From Chloroflexota bacterium (GTDB lineage Bacteria > Chloroflexota > Limnocylindria > Limnocylindrales > CSP1-4), in the NCBI GenBank assembly GCA_003157175.1, contig PMIQ01000150.1, positions 236 through 5,656 of the forward strand: DNA of 5,421 bases. The letters run 5' to 3'. The position numbers and the translations under genes were made by a program. The first letter of the stretch is position 1, and every line of letters begins with the position of its first letter. Below the pieces are notes generated by a model. That model was not told where the DNA came from, searched no databases, and saw nothing but the letters and a program-made list of their open reading frames with translations. Shown in pieces: positions 1 to 5,421 of this stretch.

Positions 1-1
1 T

Positions 2-817
2 CCGCCGGCTCGGGTGGCCAAAATGGACTTCACCTGGCGCAGCCTGGGCGAGGTCGACCTGCTTGTCGACGTACTCGCCGCCTCCGAGAGCCCCGTCGCC
101 CTCAAGACCCGGATGGAGCTGGCCGCCTACATCGGCGAGGTGCTCGTCCGGCAGTTCGGTGGCCGCTGGGCGACAGGCGAGCATTTCGGCGAAGTGCTAC
201 CCCCGGATACCGCTCCCAAGAAGGCGAAGGCGAAGGCGGAGCCGGCGCAGCCGACCCGCATGGTCGAGAATCGGTTGACCGGGGGCGAGGCTCTCCAGGA
301 TCAGGTGTTCGAGCAGAGTCGAGCCTGGTCCGTCGAGACCGGCGTAGTCGGCCAGACCACGAACGTGGATGGGCCGGCGGCGATGATGCGACTGGCCGCC
401 GACGCGTTCGTGAAGTCGGCCGGATCGAACGGAGTGACCTGGCTCGACTACTCGCCCGAGAGCGCGATTCGTCTGGACGAGCTGATCGACGAATGGTGGC
501 CTGCCGCGCCGGCGAAGGACTCATACGAGTCGATGGTCCCGGCCATGGGTGCATACGTCGGCGAAGTGCTCATCTTGAACACCGGGGCGCACTGGATCCG
601 CGACCCCGACGAGGGCTACGGCGTCGAGCTCAACGGTCAGATCGCCTTTCCGATGGACAAGGTATCCAAGCGGTTCGAGCTCGGGCCGGAGCACGCCATC
701 GCCCAGTTCTACCGCGAAACCTCGATCGACTGGCTCTCGCGACAGCCGGAGATCCCGGCCCTCGAGCAACCCGCGAAGGTCAAGAAGGGCGGGCTCTTCG
801 GCCACGGTCGCGGCTGA
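2..817 (+). CDS. Two-repeat hypothetical protein (DUF3806-like?), 5' end probably outside window
   Basis: I do not recognise this protein with confidence. It looks soluble: no signal peptide or membrane segment is visible. Numbering from the first in-frame GTG (position 14), residues 4-105 and 144-240 look like two copies of one domain. Each has a D-rich helix (EVDLLVDVL / IRLDELIDEWW), then AYIGEVLVRQFGGRW / AYVGEVLILNTGAHW, then a segment with a conserved Met, a basic residue, a Gly-Glu and a QF/VF pair. A K/A/P-rich linker lies near residues 67-81, and the tail is Lys/Gly-rich. The Y-(I/V)-GEVL...G..W pattern followed by FP...V.KR resembles DUF3806-type domains, which is a guess from memory. 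Frame 2 is open to the left edge, no Shine-Dalgarno precedes the GTG at 14 or the ATG at 23, and copy 2 has about 20 more residues ahead of the matched part than copy 1. I therefore treat the gene as running in from upstream. The TGA stop at 815-817 is clear. Confidence 0.8.
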   Translation, partial: PPARVAKMDFTWRSLGEVDLLVDVLAASESPVALKTRMELAAYIGEVLVRQFGGRWATGEHFGEVLPPDTAPKKAKAKAEPAQPTRMVENRLTGGEALQDQVFEQSRAWSVETGVVGQTTNVDGPAAMMRLAADAFVKSAGSNGVTWLDYSPESAIRLDELIDEWWPAAPAKDSYESMVPAMGAYVGEVLILNTGAHWIRDPDEGYGVELNGQIAFPMDKVSKRFELGPEHAIAQFYRETSIDWLSRQPEIPALEQPAKVKKGGLFGHGRG

Positions 818-850
818 TCGACCGGACCACGGCGCAGCCCGACTGCTCGT

Positions 851-890
851 GCCCGGCGCTCCGCTCCTCGCTCCCCGCGCCCGGCGCTCC
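851..890. repeat. 12-bp exact direct repeat, two copies
   Basis: GCCCGGCGCTCC occurs at 851-862 and again at 879-890, with start points 28 bp apart. The intervening bases are C/T-rich. It lies 33-75 bp beyond the stop of the first gene. The copies are exact but short, and in GC-rich DNA this may be chance or a remnant of slippage. No function can be assigned. Confidence 0.45.
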
Positions 891-929
891 CGTTGCCCGT
901 TTCCGCGGCTGCCTCACGCCGCCCATATA

Positions 930-948
930 CGGTCGCTTCGCGTGACCG
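930..948 (+). terminator. Small hairpin downstream of the first gene, possible terminator
   Basis: CGGTC at 930-934 pairs with GACCG at 944-948. The stem extends inward by a G-T wobble and a C-G pair to 7 bp, leaving a 5-base loop. It lies about 110 bp past the stop of the first gene and has no T-run after it (the sequence continues ACGGCCCCCC), so it lacks the standard intrinsic-terminator signature. It could be a T-less terminator or a chance stem. Confidence 0.2.
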
Positions 949-1134
949 ACGGCCCCCCTGGCGCGGGACAACCGGGCTAACGAACAGCGGCCAAGTCCGT
1001 GTACATTACGGCGCCACACCCCGAAAGCGGAGACCGACAACCTTGGCCATTCACCGCGACGCAAATGACCGGATGACCGTGCCCCCGACCGCCGCCGGCC
1101 CTGGCTCGATCCTCGCCATGACGGCGGCCGCGAG

Positions 1135-2079
1135 ATGATCGCCGCGCTATTCGCCGCTCTGTTCTCTGGCATCACCCCGGTCGTCGCGAGTCGTGGGATC
1201 AAGCTCATCGGCTTCGTGCGCGCCAACGTCCTTCGGCTGTCGTTCGCCGTCGCCATCCTGGGCGTCTGGGCCTTCGCCTTCGGTCAGGGGCTGCGTGGCC
1301 AGACTCTGCTCTTCGTGACCGCAGGCGCAATTGGCTTCGGCATCGGCGGTCTGTCGCTCCTCGCCGCCCTGCCCCGACTCGGCGCCCCGCTCGCGTCCCT
1401 TGTGGAGGAGACCGTCGCCGCCCCCGTGGCGGCAGTCGTGGCGTGGTTCTGGTACTCGGACAAGCTGACGACCAATCAGATCGTCTTCTGTGGGGTCATC
1501 CTCGTCGGCGTGGTCATCGGCCTCCTTCCGTACGTCCGCGCCACCATCGAAAAGGGCGTCGCGGTCACGGGCGTCGCGCTGGGCATCGGCCTGGCCCTTC
1601 TGGCAGCCGCGGCGCAGGGCATCAGCTTCGCCGCGACCCGCCACGGCATGCAGCTCATGGTTCATGCGAAGACGCCGCCCGACGTCATCACCGTTGCCTT
1701 CCAGCGGCTGATCGGTGGCTTCCTCGTCGCCCTCGTCGTTTACGCGGCCGCTCGCTGGGTCTGGCGCAAGAAGTGGGGCTTCGCCGCGGCCGACGGTTCG
1801 ACGGCGTCCGTCCTGACCTCCGACGGCGGCAAGCTCACCACTCGGCCGCTCTTCTGGGGCAGCCTGAACTCGCTATTCGGCCCGATCCTCGCCGTCACCG
1901 GCACGGTCTGGGCCCAGCAGACCATGAACGCCGGCGTCGTTCAGTCGATCGTGGCCGTCGCGCCGATGATCAGCGTGCCGTTCGCCTTCTGGCTCGAGGG
2001 CCACAAGCCGCCGCGCGTGTGGTACCTCGGCGCCGCCGTGGCCATCGTGGGCCTCGTGCTGGTGGACCTGAACAGCTAG
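1135..2079 (+). CDS. EamA/DMT-superfamily transporter
   Basis: This is a 314-residue inner-membrane protein of the drug/metabolite transporter type, close to the usual length of about 300 for two-EamA-domain members. About ten hydrophobic helices are visible, arranged as two five-helix halves (roughly residues 1-133 and 144-312). Each half ends in the typical EamA closing pattern: PVAAVVAWFWYSDKLTTNQ followed by a GVILVGVVIG helix, then PMISVPFAFWLEGHKPP followed by a GAAVAIVGLVLV helix. A polar loop at about residues 207-238 (RKKWGFAAADG...SDGGKLTT) is somewhat long for the family. ATG at 1135 is the only start codon after the in-frame stop at 1066-1068, and it places helix 1 at residue 2, which fits EamA proteins; the ribosome-binding site is weak. 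DMT members export or import small metabolites, amino acids or nucleotide-like compounds. The substrate cannot be read from the sequence, and neighbours give no clue. Confidence 0.9.
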   Translation: MIAALFAALFSGITPVVASRGIKLIGFVRANVLRLSFAVAILGVWAFAFGQGLRGQTLLFVTAGAIGFGIGGLSLLAALPRLGAPLASLVEETVAAPVAAVVAWFWYSDKLTTNQIVFCGVILVGVVIGLLPYVRATIEKGVAVTGVALGIGLALLAAAAQGISFAATRHGMQLMVHAKTPPDVITVAFQRLIGGFLVALVVYAAARWVWRKKWGFAAADGSTASVLTSDGGKLTTRPLFWGSLNSLFGPILAVTGTVWAQQTMNAGVVQSIVAVAPMISVPFAFWLEGHKPPRVWYLGAAVAIVGLVLVDLNS

Positions 2080-2157
2080 ACGGTTGCGAGGCGGCGAGCC
2101 GCGGCCCGGTTCCGTCGCCGGCCGCGCGGCCCTCACGTCTCCCGCGTTGCCGCGCTC

Positions 2158-2178
2158 GCGGCGCCAAAAGAGCGCCGC
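2158..2178 (+). terminator. Perfect 7-bp GC hairpin after the EamA gene
   Basis: GCGGCGC at 2158-2164 and GCGCCGC at 2172-2178 are exact inverted copies around a 7-base loop, CAAAAGA. The hairpin lies 79 bp past the transporter stop and 66 bp before the next start, where a transcript end would be expected. No T-tract follows. It is best read as a possible T-less terminator for the transporter transcript; it could also be a structure in a read-through mRNA or an operator for the next gene. Confidence 0.4.
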
Positions 2179-2196
2179 ACCGACCTCCGACTGCGC

Positions 2197-2202
2197 TACG
2201 CT
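2197..2202 (+). promoter_or_regulatory. Candidate -10 element (TACGCT)
   Basis: TACGCT matches the TAnnnT core of a sigma-70-type -10 box. It sits just downstream of the hairpin and 42 bp before the next ATG, giving a plausible leader of about 35 bases. No recognisable -35 element is present 16-18 bp upstream, so this is a positional guess. Confidence 0.2.
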
Positions 2203-2231
2203 GGACCCGCGACTCCATGTCAGGGAGTCCG

Positions 2232-2238
2232 AAGGAGG
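2232..2238 (+). promoter_or_regulatory. Strong Shine-Dalgarno AAGGAGG
   Basis: AAGGAGG lies six bases before the ATG at 2245. It is the best ribosome-binding site in the window and fixes the start of the NTF2-like membrane protein. It also suggests that this gene leads its own translational unit rather than depending on coupling to the transporter gene. Confidence 0.75.
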
Positions 2239-2244
2239 GGTCCG

Positions 2245-2883
2245 ATGACCGAGGGCAACCGTCCCGCATCCGTGCCTGGACCGGCACCCGCGGAGCCAGC
2301 CGCGTCCGCGCCCGAGGCGCCCGCCCCGGCACCCGCGGAGCCAGCCGCGTCCGCGCCCGAGGCGCCGTCCGCGTTCTCGCGCTTCTCAGCTCACGCGGCC
2401 CGGGCCGAGTGGCTGAGGCCACTGGTCGTCGTCGCGGTCGCAATGATCGTCCTGACGGTCGTCTCGACCGCGGCAGTTCTCACCGTGGGCGGCCCGGCGG
2501 CGCCGGTCTCCTCCGAGGCGCCGAGTTCCTACGACATCATCAGCGTGCCGAACTTCGCGGCGGGGTCGCCTGAGGTCGCTTACCTGAGTTACGTGGCCGC
2601 CATCCAGAAGGGCGACTACGACGCGGCCGACGCGATGCTCTCCTCGAGCGCCATTGCCGCGGGCGAGGACTCGACCACGCTTGGGCCGGAGGACTCCATC
2701 GGCGCCTTCACGCCAACCGTCGGCAAGACCGAGGTCGATGGCGACACGGCGACCCTCTACGTCACGCTGCAAATGGCGATGGGCGACGAATCAGCGGCGC
2801 CGACCTTCTCGTTGGACGTCACGGTTCACCTGGTCCGAGAAGGCGGTATCTGGAAGATCGACAGCGAGCAGGAGAACTCCTGA
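2245..2883 (+). CDS. Single-pass membrane protein with Pro/Ala-rich head and NTF2-like (DUF4878-like) domain
   Basis: The 212-residue protein has three parts. Residues 1-45 are a disordered Pro/Ala/Glu segment containing two copies of a 15-residue unit (PAPAEPAASAPEAPA). Residues 60-82 form one hydrophobic helix (PLVVVAVAMIVLTVVSTAAV) preceded by Arg-containing residues, which predicts an inside N-terminus and an outside C-terminus. Residues 108-210 look like a small alpha+beta fold: a helix with SYVAAIQKGDYDAADAML, then strands ending in TATLYVTLQM, VTVHLVREGG and IWKID. The pattern of a helix with a 'GDYDAA' step followed by 'V.L..EGG.WKI' is typical of DUF4878/NTF2-like extracytoplasmic domains. 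Such domains usually bind ligands or partners and no catalytic residues are evident. The start is fixed by the strong Shine-Dalgarno. The stop overlaps the next start (TGATG), so the two proteins are probably made in linked amounts and may interact in the membrane. Confidence 0.85.
   Translation: MTEGNRPASVPGPAPAEPAASAPEAPAPAPAEPAASAPEAPSAFSRFSAHAARAEWLRPLVVVAVAMIVLTVVSTAAVLTVGGPAAPVSSEAPSSYDIISVPNFAAGSPEVAYLSYVAAIQKGDYDAADAMLSSSAIAAGEDSTTLGPEDSIGAFTPTVGKTEVDGDTATLYVTLQMAMGDESAAPTFSLDVTVHLVREGGIWKIDSEQENS
2281..2366 (+). repeat. In-frame 41-bp exact tandem duplication (45-bp period)
   Basis: Positions 2281-2321 are repeated without mismatch at 2326-2366, separated by four bases. The 45-bp period equals 15 codons, so the reading frame is kept and the protein carries two copies of a Pro/Ala/Glu unit. 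Exact identity, including every synonymous position, indicates a recent duplication or replication slippage. Copy number may vary between strains. Confidence 0.95.
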
Positions 2884-2885
2884 TG
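2870..2885 (+). promoter_or_regulatory. Internal Shine-Dalgarno and TGATG stop/start junction
   Basis: AGGAGA at 2870-2875, inside the end of the upstream gene, sits seven bases before the ATG at 2883. The upstream TGA at 2881-2883 shares its last base with that ATG. This is a standard translational-coupling arrangement and ties the two genes into one operon. Confidence 0.8.
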
Positions 2886-4688
2886 GCGACGGCCAGACGA
2901 CTCTATCTCTACATCGTCTCCGGCATCGGGCTCGGCCTCATCCTTTCCGCCGGGACGACTCTTCTCGGTCTCGTCCTGGATCGGCTCGGCATTCATGCCG
3001 TCGACCCGTTCTCCTCGGGGCCCTTCCCCGTCGCCACCGGGTCCGCGCCCCTCAATCGTGAGGCCCTGGCGGGCGCGATCGGCCTCATGGCGGTTGGGCT
3101 GCCCCTGTGGCTCATCCACTGGGGCCTCGTCGAGCGGACGGTCCGCAGGAATGGGCCGGAAGCCGAGGCCGAGCGGCAATCGCAGATGCGATCGCTCTTC
3201 TTCGCCATCGTCCTGGGCAGCCTGCTGGTCATCGCCGCCTCCGCGGCCGTCGACGCCCTGCGCGAAGGGATCTCGCGGCCGCTGGGTGCCACCGATCCGT
3301 TCGTCTACGTGGACATAGCCGGGTCGGTTGCCACGGCCGTCGTCGTCGGCGGTGCGTGGGGCTACCACGCCTGGGTCAGAGCCCGCGACCTGCGCCGGGG
3401 TCCGGCCATCCGCGGTTCGGCGGCCTGGATCTCGCGTCTGTACCTGTACGGCGCGGCCTTCGCCGGCCTCGTCGCCGTGCTTGCGGCGACGGCCGCCATG
3501 ATCAACACGGTCATCGACGTGGTGGCCGGCTACCAGGGTTCGGCCTTCTACGACGGTGGGCTGCAGCTGCCGGGCGAGGTCGGATCGATGGGCTTGACCG
3601 TGCCAACGGCCGCCTGGTGGGTGCGTCCCGTCATCGCCGCCGGCGCGACGATCCTGATCTGGGGCTGGGTCTGGTCCGGCCACTGGCTGTACGCCGGCAG
3701 GCTCCGCGCTCGCGGGGACGAGCAGGGGCAGTCCGAGCGCAGCTCACGCTTGCGCCTCTCGTTCTTCGTCGGCGTCGTCGCGGTCGGCGTCGGCCTGGCA
3801 ACCACCGCATTCGGAGACGGCCTCGGGGTGTTGATCGGCGCCGTGATTGGGGCGCCCCGGTCGGGCGCCGGGTTGCCGGTGTGGCATGACGTGATCGGGC
3901 CGCCCGCGGCCGCCGTCTTCGCCATCGTGGCGTGGTGGGCGCATCGCCGGTTCGCGACACGAGAGCAGGCCGAGGTCGAAGACGGATCGGCTCTGCGCGC
4001 GGTTCGACCCATGGACTATATGACCGCCCTCATCGGGCTCGGATTCCTGACCGTCGGTCTCGTCGGTCTGCTGACCCTGCTGGCGCAGCAGACCATGGGT
4101 GAGACGCTCTACGGCGCCGGGATCCTCGGATCGTGGCGCGACCAGGCAGCTCGCGATATCGGCTACGCGGTCGTCGGCGTGCCCGTCCTGCTATGGCCAT
4201 GGCTGGCCAGCCGAAGGCGCCTGGCGGTCGATCGCGCGGGCGAGGTCCGCTCGTCCTCGCGGCGGTACTGCCTGTTCTTCGTCGTCGGCGCCTCGGTCGT
4301 CGCCGGGGCCGGGAGTCTGGCGATCGTGGTGACGCAGGTTGCCCGTGTGGCGGTGGGGCTCGACTCCTCGGGCTTCGGTTCGAGCGTCGCCTATCCGCTG
4401 GCCATCCTCGCCGTCGCCGCCGCGGTGGTCGTCATCTTCGGGGCGATCTTGTATCGAGACATGACCGGCGGCGCCGGCGCCCCCTCCGAGGCCGGCGCGG
4501 GCGCGATCGAGGCGCCGGTCGGGGCGCCCTGGCAGCCCCCGCAGACGGAGACCCGACGCGGGCTGGAGATCGTGATCGGCGGGCCGGAGAACTCGGACAT
4601 GGAGCCGTTGCGGGCGTGGCTCGCAGCTACTCTCCCGCCGGGCTACTCGCTGGCAGTCAGGCCGGTCGGCGAGACGAACGGGTCCTAG
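2883..4688 (+). CDS. DUF5671-like 12-helix membrane protein with soluble C-terminal tail
   Basis: The 601-residue product has about twelve hydrophobic helices, near residues 9-31, 64-82, 104-124, 146-166, 186-206, 246-268, 291-322, 338-356, 380-402, 425-443, 461-487 and 504-524. They fall into six helix pairs. Most pairs open with an aromatic/Arg-rich start (ARRLYLYIV, MRSLFF, SRLYLYG, SRLRLSFF, SRRYCLFF) and close with a Trp/His/Arg motif (IHWGLVER, YHAWVRAR, GHWLYAGR, WWAHRRFA, WPWLASRRR). The R-x-LYLY opening followed by a long small-residue helix is characteristic of DUF5671 proteins, whose function is unknown to me. After helix 12 comes a Gly/Ala/Pro linker (about 529-558), then a short hydrophilic segment (LEIVIGGPENSDMEPLRAWL to the end) that could be a small strand-helix-strand domain. 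No transporter signature or catalytic motif is evident. It is translationally coupled to the NTF2-like membrane protein upstream, its best candidate partner. Confidence 0.85.
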   Translation: MATARRLYLYIVSGIGLGLILSAGTTLLGLVLDRLGIHAVDPFSSGPFPVATGSAPLNREALAGAIGLMAVGLPLWLIHWGLVERTVRRNGPEAEAERQSQMRSLFFAIVLGSLLVIAASAAVDALREGISRPLGATDPFVYVDIAGSVATAVVVGGAWGYHAWVRARDLRRGPAIRGSAAWISRLYLYGAAFAGLVAVLAATAAMINTVIDVVAGYQGSAFYDGGLQLPGEVGSMGLTVPTAAWWVRPVIAAGATILIWGWVWSGHWLYAGRLRARGDEQGQSERSSRLRLSFFVGVVAVGVGLATTAFGDGLGVLIGAVIGAPRSGAGLPVWHDVIGPPAAAVFAIVAWWAHRRFATREQAEVEDGSALRAVRPMDYMTALIGLGFLTVGLVGLLTLLAQQTMGETLYGAGILGSWRDQAARDIGYAVVGVPVLLWPWLASRRRLAVDRAGEVRSSSRRYCLFFVVGASVVAGAGSLAIVVTQVARVAVGLDSSGFGSSVAYPLAILAVAAAVVVIFGAILYRDMTGGAGAPSEAGAGAIEAPVGAPWQPPQTETRRGLEIVIGGPENSDMEPLRAWLAATLPPGYSLAVRPVGETNGS

Positions 4689-4721
4689 TCCAGCGCATCG
4701 GCGGACCGGCGTTCTGGCGCG

Positions 4722-4787
4722 CCTGACCGCAGCCCCGACCCGGCAGCGCTCGGCCGCGCTCAGCCGTGGCCGTCGCTCGGGGTCAGG
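4722..4787. terminator. Imperfect inverted repeat between convergent genes, possible two-way terminator
   Basis: CCTGACC at 4722-4728 is the exact reverse complement of GGTCAGG at 4781-4787. Inside it, CCGA (4735-4738) can pair with TCGG (4777-4780), and CGGCC (4751-4755) with GGCCG (4768-4772), giving a long interrupted stem. It fills most of the 94-bp gap where the DUF5671-like gene and the trkA-type gene converge, and its right arm includes the trkA stop codon. There is no T-run on either side, so termination activity is inferred from position and symmetry only. Confidence 0.3.
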
Positions 4788-5421
4788 CCGTCGCTTCGTC
4801 CTCGCCGAGAAGCAGCCGGTGCAGCTCGGCCTCGCACTCCGTGCGACCGATGCCGATGACCTTGTCGCCCTCGCGTAGCTCTGTGTCGGATCGCACTGAC
4901 ATGGCTCGTTCGTCGCGAATGATGGCAAAGATCGAACAGCCGTCGGGGAGCGACAGGCTACCCGCCGCGCGGCCAACGGCCGGCGAGCCCTCGCGCAGCT
5001 GAGCCTCGACCAGCTCGAGCTCGCCACCTCCGAGGACGGCCAGGTGGAGCAACTCGTGGACGGGAATGTCCGCCTCGATCGAGCCCAGGATCATCCGCGT
5101 CGGCGAGACGATCTCGTCCACGCCCAGGTGCTTGAAGAGGCTCTCGTTCTTGGGGTTGTTGACCCGGGCGATCGTCCGCGGAACGTCGAAATGGTGCTTG
5201 GCCATCTGGCAGATGACGAGGTTGTCCTCGTCGTCGCCGGTGACCGCGGCGACGATGTCCGCGCGATTGGCCCCGGCCTCGCCGAGGTACTTGCCCTCGC
5301 AGCCGTCGTGGGGGATGACGATCGACCCGATCTCCTCGGTGATCTGCGTGGCGCGGGCCCGATCGCGCTCCATGATGGCGACCTCGTGACCCGACTGGAT
5401 GAGCTCGCGGGCCAGGAAGTA
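4783..5421 (-). CDS. trkA: TrkA-type potassium uptake regulator (RCK protein), N-terminus cut by window edge
   Basis: Cytoplasmic regulatory subunit of a Trk/Ktr potassium uptake system; in this family the RCK unit binds NAD(H) or other nucleotides and gates a TrkH/KtrB-type membrane channel. The window shows 212 residues. The frame stays open to the right edge, and codons before the first ATG (5371-5373) translate as YFLARELIQSGHEVAIM, which is conserved TrkA_N sequence, so that ATG is internal. About a dozen N-terminal residues, including the glycine-rich G-x-G-x-x-G loop, lie outside. Visible motifs (first visible residue = 1) are the acidic residue after strand 2 (E18 in AIMERD), VTGDDEDN (60-67), and PRTIARVNNPKNESLFKHLGVDEIVSPTRM (81-110; quoted here in pieces PRTIARVNNP, KNESLFKHLG, VDEIVSPTRM). 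A TrkA_C domain spans about 125-206 (LVEAQLREGSPAVGR, LREGDKVIGIG). It has one N and one C unit, like KtrA or each half of E. coli TrkA. It converges on the DUF5671-like gene and is probably unrelated to it. Confidence 0.93.
   Translation of the reverse strand, partial: YFLARELIQSGHEVAIMERDRARATQITEEIGSIVIPHDGCEGKYLGEAGANRADIVAAVTGDDEDNLVICQMAKHHFDVPRTIARVNNPKNESLFKHLGVDEIVSPTRMILGSIEADIPVHELLHLAVLGGGELELVEAQLREGSPAVGRAAGSLSLPDGCSIFAIIRDERAMSVRSDTELREGDKVIGIGRTECEAELHRLLLGEDEATA

Larger units (their letters stand above)
818..1134. other. Non-coding gap between the two-repeat protein and the EamA transporter
   Basis: This 317-bp stretch has no convincing gene. Its start is pyrimidine-rich and includes a 12-bp direct repeat and a small hairpin, described separately. 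The right part should carry the promoter and leader of the transporter gene. I see no good -35/-10 pair: TACATT at 1002-1007 is the only -10-like hexamer, and nothing resembling TTGACA lies 16-18 bp upstream of it. One frame is open through 1138 and overlaps the transporter start, but its Arg/Pro-rich translation looks like chance coding in GC-rich DNA. Confidence 0.6.

Noticed and set aside
1002..1007. TACATT as a -10 promoter element for the EamA gene
   Set aside because: No -35-like hexamer lies at a suitable distance and the implied leader would be about 120 bases. A single degenerate hexamer is weak evidence.
1073..1138. Possible 21-codon leader peptide whose TGA overlaps the transporter ATG (ATGA)
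   Set aside because: The overlap resembles translational coupling, but there is no clear ribosome-binding site and the frame simply continues an Arg/Pro-rich chance open frame from about 893. There is not enough support to call it.
1443..2573. Long open frame (376 codons, +) overlapping the EamA gene and the start of the next gene
   Set aside because: The translation is Arg/Gly/Pro-rich with no recognisable domain, and it crosses two well-supported genes in another frame. This is typical of shadow frames in GC-rich DNA.
2826..3683. Antisense open frame (285 codons, -) under the DUF5671-like gene
   Set aside because: The product is a low-complexity mix of Asp, Gly, Arg and Pro with no domain. 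The opposite strand has a clear 12-helix protein with a coupled start.
4191..5027. Antisense open frame (278 codons, -) spanning the end of the DUF5671-like gene and part of trkA
   Set aside because: It conflicts with two recognisable proteins and has Arg-rich shadow composition.
4783..5373. Starting trkA at the ATG complementary to 5371-5373
   Set aside because: The 17 codons upstream of and including this ATG encode conserved TrkA_N sequence, so the ATG is internal and the gene continues past the window edge.

Overview
This 5.4 kb window is very GC-rich bacterial DNA, densely coding, with strong G/C preference at third codon positions. It holds five protein genes and no RNA gene, CRISPR array, transposase or phage gene that I can see. 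Two hallmarks suggest a Chloroflexota or possibly actinobacterial genome, probably an environmental lineage: a long DUF5671-like polytopic membrane protein and a single-unit TrkA-type potassium regulator. This placement rests on protein style and base composition and is only moderately secure.

Layout from left to right. Positions 2-817 (+) hold the 3' part of a soluble protein of unknown function built from two related halves; its true start probably lies upstream of the window. Positions 818-1134 are non-coding, with a 12-bp direct repeat and a small hairpin. Positions 1135-2079 (+) encode a ten-helix EamA/DMT-type transporter. Positions 2080-2244 contain a perfect 7-bp GC hairpin, a weak promoter candidate and a strong Shine-Dalgarno. 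Positions 2245-2883 (+) encode a single-pass membrane protein with a Pro/Ala-rich cytoplasmic head and a probable extracytoplasmic NTF2-like (DUF4878-like) domain. Positions 2883-4688 (+), overlapping the previous stop by one base, encode a 12-helix DUF5671-like protein. Positions 4783-5421 (-) hold a TrkA-type RCK protein that is convergent with the rest and cut by the right edge.

The tightest functional unit is the pair 2245-2883 and 2883-4688. Both are membrane proteins, they share a TGATG stop/start, and they almost certainly form one transcript. The EamA transporter and the first gene are on the same strand but separated by gaps of 165 and 317 bp, so shared function is not implied. TrkA is an independent, oppositely transcribed gene.

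I did not find a convincing new multi-gene system. The points most worth a second look are the six-fold helix-pair architecture of the DUF5671-like protein and its soluble tail, its translationally coupled partner, the 41-bp exact in-frame duplication in that partner, and the two-fold internal repeat in the first gene.
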